A DNA stretch of 64,000 nucleotides. Origin: CAYRFQ01 sp964423615 (lineage in GTDB: Bacteria; Planctomycetota; Planctomycetia; Gemmatales; Gemmataceae). Numbering within the stretch: position 1 is the first letter of the stretch; every line of letters begins with the position of its first letter. The notes under the pieces were generated by a model. That model saw only the letters and a program-made list of their open reading frames with translations. It had not been told where the DNA came from and did not search any database. The stretch is taken from the NCBI GenBank assembly GCA_964423615.1, contig CAYRFQ010000011.1:62001-126000 (forward strand). The letters run 5' to 3'. The position numbers and the translations under genes were made by a program. This document shows, in pieces, positions 58,853 to 64,000 of this stretch.

Positions 58853-60346
58853 CTACGCTGCTCGGAGGTTGCCTGAAAGATTCGTTGCCGGGTAGGCCAC
58901 CTCCACCGGTGGTTGCACCCGGCCCCCATACGACTCAACGAATTCCTTCTCAACGGCCTCAGTACTGATGGCGTTTTCCCTTGGCACAAGGACATCGGGG
59001 CGTATCATCTCGATTAAATTCCAAGGACTCGAGTCGTCGAATGTCACCACGTAGTCAACGGACTCCAAGCTGGACACCACGGCAACACGTGCTTCGTGTG
59101 AGTTGACCAGAGGGTTGTGACCTTTCGAGTGATGATCGCTCGCGTCCGAACTCACACCGACAATGAGGACGTCGACTTCCGCCCTCGCCGCCCGGAAAGA
59201 ATTAACATGCCCGACTTGCAACATGTCGAAATCGCCACTGGCAAACCCTACTCGTTGACCCAACGTCCGACGGATGCGCAACTCCTGGGACAAATCCTTT
59301 AGGGACACCACCTTCACGATGCTAGGGACCAAATCCGTTTGTGTTCCGGCTCCATGATGCAGAAGGTCTTGCAGTATTTCATCCCGAGTGACCGTCGCAA
59401 CCCCGATCTTCTCGACTTCCAAGCCACCGGCAACGTTCGCCAATGCGATGGCTTCTTCGTAATTTCGTCCAGAGGCCAAGACCATTCCCAACATGGCCAA
59501 GACCATGTCCCCTGCCCCGGTGATGTCGTACACTTGACGGGGGCGTGTGGGGAAGATCTTTTCTGTCCCATCTTGGTGAACAAACGCCATCCCGTCCTTG
59601 TCCAGTGTAATGAGCGAGGCCTCCAGACCGAGATCTTGAACTAACTGCTGCCCTGCTCGGAAAACGTCCTCTTTGTTGTTGAGGGTCAATTCTGTTCCGA
59701 GACTCGCTTCGAGTCGGTTTGGGGTGATTGCCGAGCAGCCATGATACTTCCGATAGTCCTGACCTCGGATGGGATCTACGAGAATGCGAAGATTATTCCG
59801 TTTGGCGTTCGCAATGACCTGGGCGAGTAAGTTGGGTGTACACACCCCCTTGTCGTAGTCACTCACCAACACGATGTCCGACTGAAGGACCTGGCGTTGG
59901 ATGTACCGTCCGAGTTCTCGTTCGATACCGTAGCCCACCGTCGACGCGTCTTCATGGTCGACGCGTAACATCTGTTGGGGGTGCCTGTGTTGTGCGCGTC
60001 CGATGTAACGTTCTTTGACGGTCGTTGGCCGGTCGGGATCCGAGATCACGCCCTCGTAGTTGATAGACAACTCCGTGAGGAGTTGTTTCACTCGCAAGGC
60101 GTCCGAATCTGCCCCGACGACACCAGCGACTGAGACCTTGGCACCCAACGCCCGCAGCATGGTGGCTACGCTGCTCGCGCCCCCGAGTCGTTCTTCCTTT
60201 CGGTCGGCTTTGAGGAGGATGACGGGAGCTTCCTGACTGATGCGTGAGGCATCACCCCAGACATACCGGTCGAGCATCAGGTCCCCGACAACCAACACCC
60301 TTGGTTGTCCGAGATTCTGCACCAGTTCGATCAAGTCTGCGGACAT
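58853..60346 (-). CDS. hldE: HldE: heptose 7-phosphate kinase fused to a degenerate adenylyltransferase domain
   Basis: 497 residues. The kinase half (about 1-320) is of the PfkB/ribokinase fold: GDLMLDRYVWGDASRISQEAP, LGGASSVATMLRALGA, VSDYDKGV, and ITGAGDMVLAML with the catalytic Asp near 278. The C-terminal half (about 345-470) aligns with the heptose 1-phosphate adenylyltransferase (GFASGDFDMLQVGHV..., IVGVSSDASDHHSKG..., PDVLVPRENAIS). The nucleotidyltransferase HxGH signature, however, reads Q377-V-G-H380, and the usual KGGDY segment is replaced by PRENAI. So the second activity may be lost or altered. ATG 60346 has GAGG upstream. Central step of ADP-heptose synthesis in this lipopolysaccharide operon. 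Confidence 0.9.
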   Translation of the reverse strand: MSADLIELVQNLGQPRVLVVGDLMLDRYVWGDASRISQEAPVILLKADRKEERLGGASSVATMLRALGAKVSVAGVVGADSDALRVKQLLTELSINYEGVISDPDRPTTVKERYIGRAQHRHPQQMLRVDHEDASTVGYGIERELGRYIQRQVLQSDIVLVSDYDKGVCTPNLLAQVIANAKRNNLRILVDPIRGQDYRKYHGCSAITPNRLEASLGTELTLNNKEDVFRAGQQLVQDLGLEASLITLDKDGMAFVHQDGTEKIFPTRPRQVYDITGAGDMVLAMLGMVLASGRNYEEAIALANVAGGLEVEKIGVATVTRDEILQDLLHHGAGTQTDLVPSIVKVVSLKDLSQELRIRRTLGQRVGFASGDFDMLQVGHVNSFRAARAEVDVLIVGVSSDASDHHSKGHNPLVNSHEARVAVVSSLESVDYVVTFDDSSPWNLIEMIRPDVLVPRENAISTEAVEKEFVESYGGRVQPPVEVAYPATNLSGNLRAA

Positions 60347-60385
60347 GGTGGGATACCTCATCTATTGTGGTCGTCGATGGCAGTA

Positions 60386-61396
60386 TTAAGCCGCTTTCGC
60401 TGGAACGGTCTCGTCGACGACCGGTTTTATAGCAACCAACTGAGCCGCCACGGCTGCATGAATCAACGGAATCATGATTTCGTGATGTCCTGTAATCTCG
60501 ATCCCTTCACTCGAAGGTCGCTCCAGAACGTTCACTCGAGACCGATAATTGGATTGCTTGTCGATATCTACGGTGATCAAGCCATCGAGTGAGTACCCAA
60601 AGTTGATCGCTACTGAGACGGCTTTGAGGAACACTTCAGGCATGATCACAGCACTGCCCAGATTGCACCAAACGCCTCGCTCCATGGTGGCTACCACCGA
60701 ACACAGCCGTCGGAAGTCGATCAGGCTTGCTTCGCCCAGGGATGCTCCATCGACGTGGGGGTGCATGTGGACTATGTCAGTCCCCAAGGCCACATGAACT
60801 GTGCAAGGTATCTTAGCTTGATAGGCTGCCAGCAGTACACTGCACTCGGGATACGCACAATCTTGTGTGTCCAAGAATTCTCCCAAGGCCCACCCAAGTC
60901 CGACGTCGTTCTCAGCTCCAGTCCTGGCTGCGAGGGCAAAGGCATCTGCGGTTTCCCGGGCCATTCCGAAGCGTCCCAGTGGCAGCTGCGATGCCACGTC
61001 CTCGCTCGTTTTGCCACCGATGGCCAGCTCGACGTCGTGGATCGCTGCCGCACCATTGAGCGAAATTCCTGTCAATAGCCCCTTGCGAATCCAGTCGATC
61101 AGGTACGGTCCGCAACCGGTCTTGATGACGTGTCCACCGAGGGCAGCGACGACTGTCCGGCCCTCTTCGTGCGCCCCGCACAGGTGTGAGCACACTTTCC
61201 GAATGCTATTCCCGGCGAGTTGTCGAGGCAGCGAGTTGATCCAATCGTTGACCGAAACTTGACCTGTGACGGGCCTCCCCAAGTCAGTGTGGAACACCTT
61301 CGACGGTCGGGAGGTGAGGTTGTACGTTTGCAGACCATGGAGGTCGAAAGGGGGGAATTTTTGTTGATTATCTTCTGGGATGGGAGACGGGTTCAC
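60386..61396 (-). CDS. Deoxyhypusine-synthase-like protein in the lipopolysaccharide operon
   Basis: 336 residues, cytosolic. The middle (GGHVIKTGCGPYLIDWIRKG then TGISLNGAAAIHDVELAIGG, and later VHVALGTDIVHMHPHVDG) resembles the NAD-binding core of deoxyhypusine-synthase-fold proteins, but the usual C-terminal catalytic lysine site is not evident. Related genes stand beside hldE and heptose genes in other Gram-negatives, as I recall, so the role may be in heptose or core metabolism instead of spermidine transfer. Start is GTG 61396, which overlaps the lpxK stop (GTGA), with AAGGAAGC upstream. Function uncertain. Confidence 0.65.
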   Translation of the reverse strand: MNPSPIPEDNQQKFPPFDLHGLQTYNLTSRPSKVFHTDLGRPVTGQVSVNDWINSLPRQLAGNSIRKVCSHLCGAHEEGRTVVAALGGHVIKTGCGPYLIDWIRKGLLTGISLNGAAAIHDVELAIGGKTSEDVASQLPLGRFGMARETADAFALAARTGAENDVGLGWALGEFLDTQDCAYPECSVLLAAYQAKIPCTVHVALGTDIVHMHPHVDGASLGEASLIDFRRLCSVVATMERGVWCNLGSAVIMPEVFLKAVSVAINFGYSLDGLITVDIDKQSNYRSRVNVLERPSSEGIEITGHHEIMIPLIHAAVAAQLVAIKPVVDETVPAKAA

Positions 61397-62436
61397 TCGG
61401 CTGCTTCCTTTAGCATGCGGTCAAGACGGTCCCGGCCTTCGGTGATCCGCAGCTCGATGCGTAATGCCCATAGCTGACGTTCGCCGATACGGTTGAGTCG
61501 AATCTTGACCAAATCCTTTTGGGTCGTAACGATCACGCAATCCATTGCCAGGTTCCTTGCCCAGCGTCGCAGGTCTTCGACGTCTTCACGTGTGTAAGCG
61601 TGGTGGTCGGAAAACGTGCGAAAGTCTACTAACTCGACGTCCAACATTTCAAGTGTGTTCCGAAAAGCCTGTGGGTTGCCGATTCCACAAAACGCGGCGA
61701 CCTTAGTCTCTTGAAGTCGTGACAGTGGCGATGTCTCCTGATCGGAGTTAATCAAAGTCGTGGGTGAGTGTGTCGTTTGAACGATGGGCTTATCGGGAGC
61801 CAAGCTTTGGATTCGAGTTAGAATCCTGTTGTATTCCTCCGGTGTCACTTGGTCGCTCCGGGTGACGAGAATCAAGCTCGCCCGTTGGAGGCCCGAGAGT
61901 GGTTCGCGTAAGAGTCCTCTCGGAAGGACTGATCCGTAGCCCCAAGGTGCCAATGCATCGATCAGTACGATGTCCAAGTTACGGGCGAGGCGTCGGTGTT
62001 GGAATCCATCGTCCAAGACTGCGACTTCGCTTTCGAGTTCTTCTGCTGCCGTCGTTGCCAGTTCGCTTCGATCGGGCCCCTGGAGATGCGGCACGTCTGG
62101 AAGATTTTCTTCCAGGAGGAGTGCTTCATCGTTGGGGCCTTCTTTAACACCGTATCCTCGGCTCAAGATGACTACCCGTAGGTCGTGTCTCCGAAACCAC
62201 TTCGCGACGTACTCCACGCAGGGTGTCTTCCCAGTCCCTCCGACGGTCAAGTTTCCGATGCTGATGACCGGGATGGGGGCTTCGTGGGTCTTTTTCCAGC
62301 CAGCGTCGAAGAGCCAGTTTCGGGCCCGAGCAGCGATTGCGTAGGGTATACTCAGTAGCCACAGGCCGAGACGTAGAAGCCATGGCCAGAGGCCGCGTTG
62401 TTCTCCTCGGATCAGGCAAAGGTAATACTCTTGCAC
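61393..62436 (-). CDS. lpxK: Tetraacyldisaccharide 4'-kinase LpxK
   Basis: 347 residues. It phosphorylates the 4' position of the lipid A disaccharide at the inner membrane. An N-terminal membrane helix (WPWLLRLGLWLLSIPYAIAA, about 17-36) precedes the P-loop GNLTVGGTGKTP at 61-72, then ILSRGYGVKE and the Walker-B-like VLDDGFQHRRLARNLDIVLID near 150-170, all hallmarks of LpxK. The start is GTG 62436 by alignment; the ribosome site is weak. First gene of the operon, behind a strong promoter. It shows that this organism makes lipid A. Confidence 0.95.
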   Translation of the reverse strand: MQEYYLCLIRGEQRGLWPWLLRLGLWLLSIPYAIAARARNWLFDAGWKKTHEAPIPVISIGNLTVGGTGKTPCVEYVAKWFRRHDLRVVILSRGYGVKEGPNDEALLLEENLPDVPHLQGPDRSELATTAAEELESEVAVLDDGFQHRRLARNLDIVLIDALAPWGYGSVLPRGLLREPLSGLQRASLILVTRSDQVTPEEYNRILTRIQSLAPDKPIVQTTHSPTTLINSDQETSPLSRLQETKVAAFCGIGNPQAFRNTLEMLDVELVDFRTFSDHHAYTREDVEDLRRWARNLAMDCVIVTTQKDLVKIRLNRIGERQLWALRIELRITEGRDRLDRMLKEAAE

Positions 62437-62484
62437 ACCTGTGTCACCAGTTTCTGGGATGCGAGCGTGAGTTTAGCGAAAGGT

Positions 62485-62514
62485 GTTATATTCGCAGCGG
62501 CGTTTTTGTGTCAA
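62485..62514 (-). promoter_or_regulatory. Sigma-70 promoter of the lipopolysaccharide operon
   Basis: On the minus strand TTGACA (62514-62509) and TATAAC (62490-62485) are separated by 18 bases. The predicted start near 62478 gives a leader of about 40 bases before lpxK GTG 62436. This is the best promoter match in the window. Confidence 0.75.
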
Positions 62515-63332
62515 CGGTATTCGCGTCCTCGTCCCATGTTGAAACGGGTTTTCGACGCGCCGGGAACATTACCTGAAAAGCCGACGCGAGTGCAAAGAGA
62601 GGAACCTTCACTTGTGCTTCGGGTGTCGTCGGAGAGGTCCCCGATTGCGTTGAGTGGACTTGCTTTTTCCAAGGTGAAGGGCTGGAACGCCTCGAACCGA
62701 AAAGAACATACGCGTACACCGATTTTCTTGGAACACCCCTCATCCTCAATCATCTCCCCTCGGGTAGGCGGGTCAATTGTGTCGCGTTTGTTGTGGTTCT
62801 TTGGGTTCGGTGGGTTTCCACTCACGGCGAGGATCTGGCGCCCCTTCGGAGCCTAAAAACCAAAACACGACTCTTGAGCCGACTACCCGAGCGAGAAGAA
62901 GGACTTTGATGTGCTCCCACCGCAAACGGAAACCCCTCTAAATTCCCGTTTTCAGGGCAAGGGGTGTCACCGGCTTGGGAAGCCACTTCGGAACCACAAT
63001 GGTGTGCCGTCGCAGGCTAGTCTCACCCTATCATGATTTCTCGGCACGTCATTTCGGAGCCTCTTTTCGCGGCGATACCTTAGTTGGGTTTCAAGAGATT
63101 CCTGCTCCTTCGTGATGTCGACTTCAGGGGGAGCCCTGAGAGAGGTAAGATCGGAAGATTGTTCCGGTTGTTGCACCGAAACCTATCCAGTTTTGGCAAC
63201 CTTCGTTGGTTTTCCCAACAGTCATCCAACCGGGCTTTGTCGATACCTTGAGAATAAGTAAGCGACGCTCTTGCACCATTTGGATGCTCTCACTGTCGAG
63301 CACCTCGATTCACCCGAGAGGAGAGGTCAGAA
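62515..63332. other. Long divergent intergenic region before the HEAT gene
   Basis: About 820 bases upstream of the lpxK promoter. It contains repeat copy E (62772-62908). No gene is credible in 62909-63332; a ribosome site AGGAGAGG at 63319-63326 belongs to the HEAT gene. Confidence 0.5.
62772..62908 (+). repeat. Dispersed intergenic repeat, copy E
   Basis: Aligns with copy C from 50283 to about 50422: TCAA, GTGTCG-GTTTG, GTGGGTTT, GGAGC-TA, AAACCAAA-CACGACTCTTG, AGCCGACT, GAGCG and ACTTT occur in the same order and spacing. Confidence 0.65.
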
Positions 63333-64000
63333 ATGCCTTGGATACGATATGGACTGGTTCTGACCGTTATGACGGCATCGGTTGCGGCGACACAAGGTGG
63401 GATTTTCGGCCGACGACAAACACCGGAACAATCTGCAAATCGTGTGGCCCAGTTGATCGTTCAAGCCCAAACCGAGACAAACTACTACAAGCGTGCAACA
63501 GCGATTTCCCAGCTCCGTGAATACAGCGCGGCAAAATATCCAGAGATTATTCCCGTTCTGGTTCAGGCGCTTCAAACGGATCAGGCTATTACCGTTCGGA
63601 TTGAGGCAGCCCGGAGCCTTGGTCGTATTCGTCCGTTAACTTCGATGGCCAAATCGGCTTTGTCTCATGCCTCGACGGGAGATTCTGCATTTCGTGTTCG
63701 GTGGCAGGCTCGCACTTCGTTGATGTACTACAATGTGGTTGGTCTGAACCCCAACAACCATGCTAAGTCTGGTGGGAACGATCCGAAGGTAGTCATCTCG
63801 CCTCCGTCGGGCAGCCCTCGCACTTCACCCTTGGGAGCACCTGGTGAATTGCTGGTTCCAAGCCACCCCACCTCCGTCGAGTATCCGCGACCGCTTCCGA
63901 AAGGCCCTGCAGCACCGCTGAAGCCCAAACAATCCGAACCGCCACTAGCGGTCCCTGTGCCGGTCGGCTCGCCTCAACAGCCACGTCCGGTCGAAGTTCC
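63333..64000 (+). CDS. Secreted HEAT-repeat protein, 3' end outside the window
   Basis: The frame is open from ATG 63333 to the window end (222 codons) with no stop, so the gene continues. AGGAGAGG lies about 6 bases upstream. A signal peptide (MPWIRYGLVLTVMTASVAAT) precedes HEAT-like helices (about 40-135: YKRATAISQLREYSAAKYPE, QTDQAITVRIEAARSLGRIR, FRVRWQARTSLMYY). From about 140 the protein becomes Pro/Ser-rich (SPPSGSPRTSPLGAPGE, PLKPKQSEPPLAVPVPVG), a low-complexity periplasmic tail. Secreted HEAT proteins of this kind are common in planctomycetes; function unknown. Confidence 0.85.
   Translation, partial: MPWIRYGLVLTVMTASVAATQGGIFGRRQTPEQSANRVAQLIVQAQTETNYYKRATAISQLREYSAAKYPEIIPVLVQALQTDQAITVRIEAARSLGRIRPLTSMAKSALSHASTGDSAFRVRWQARTSLMYYNVVGLNPNNHAKSGGNDPKVVISPPSGSPRTSPLGAPGELLVPSHPTSVEYPRPLPKGPAAPLKPKQSEPPLAVPVPVGSPQQPRPVEV

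Noticed and set aside
1..64000. CRISPR arrays, insertion sequences, prophage or integrase genes
   Set aside because: No regularly spaced direct repeats, transposase, integrase or phage structural genes were seen on either strand.

Overview
The window looks like a chromosomal segment of a planctomycete, probably from the Gemmata side of the phylum. This is judged from gene content: a caspase-WD40 fusion, secreted WD40 proteins, a formylglycine sulfatase, a redoxin next to a cytochrome c/copper monooxygenase, PPC-type secreted proteins and an unusual sigma factor, together with a Gram-negative lipid A/heptose pathway. Composition by eye is a little above 50% G+C and uniform. I see no rRNA, tRNA, CRISPR array, insertion sequence or prophage.

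Left part (1-18 kb). A CDC48-like AAA+ ATPase (truncated by the window edge), a ClpV/TssH-type disaggregase and queC run on the plus strand. Facing them is a six-gene minus-strand operon. It holds a secreted or anchored WD40-PDZ-caspase protein, a membrane-anchored Calx-beta-like protein, a membrane-anchored coiled-coil protein, a secreted VWA protein, and an ABC ATPase with a MacB/FtsX-type permease. The last three genes overlap by 4 bases. This is the best candidate for an undescribed system: caspase-like protease, VWA scaffold proteins and a mechanotransmission-type ABC module, next to a contractile-injection-type ClpV.

Middle part (18-53 kb). This is mostly single genes: sulfatase, PPC-like protein, HNH endonuclease, CAP protein, acyl-CoA synthetase, membrane proteins, AhpD-like protein, two related WD40 proteins, the monooxygenase/redoxin pair, an FHA-GAF histidine kinase facing a sigma factor, an MCE/MlaD protein, purQ, a glutathione-synthetase-like ATP-grasp enzyme, a membrane adenylate cyclase, a D-2-hydroxyacid dehydrogenase, a CocE-type hydrolase, a LolA-like protein, pcrA/uvrD and acpS.

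Right part (53-62.5 kb). A minus-strand lipopolysaccharide operon reads lpxK, a deoxyhypusine-synthase-like gene, hldE, a heptosyltransferase, two WaaP/RfaP-like kinases and a glycosyltransferase. Several junctions overlap by 4 bases, and a good sigma-70 promoter sits just upstream of lpxK. The last gene, a HEAT-repeat protein, runs off the window end.

Non-coding signal. At least five long intergenic regions carry related, palindrome-containing copies of one dispersed repeat family, all in the same orientation. The long leader upstream of purQ has a strong promoter and two perfect hairpins that show the same octamer in their loops. Several convergent gaps hold terminator-like or pseudoknot-capable inverted repeats.
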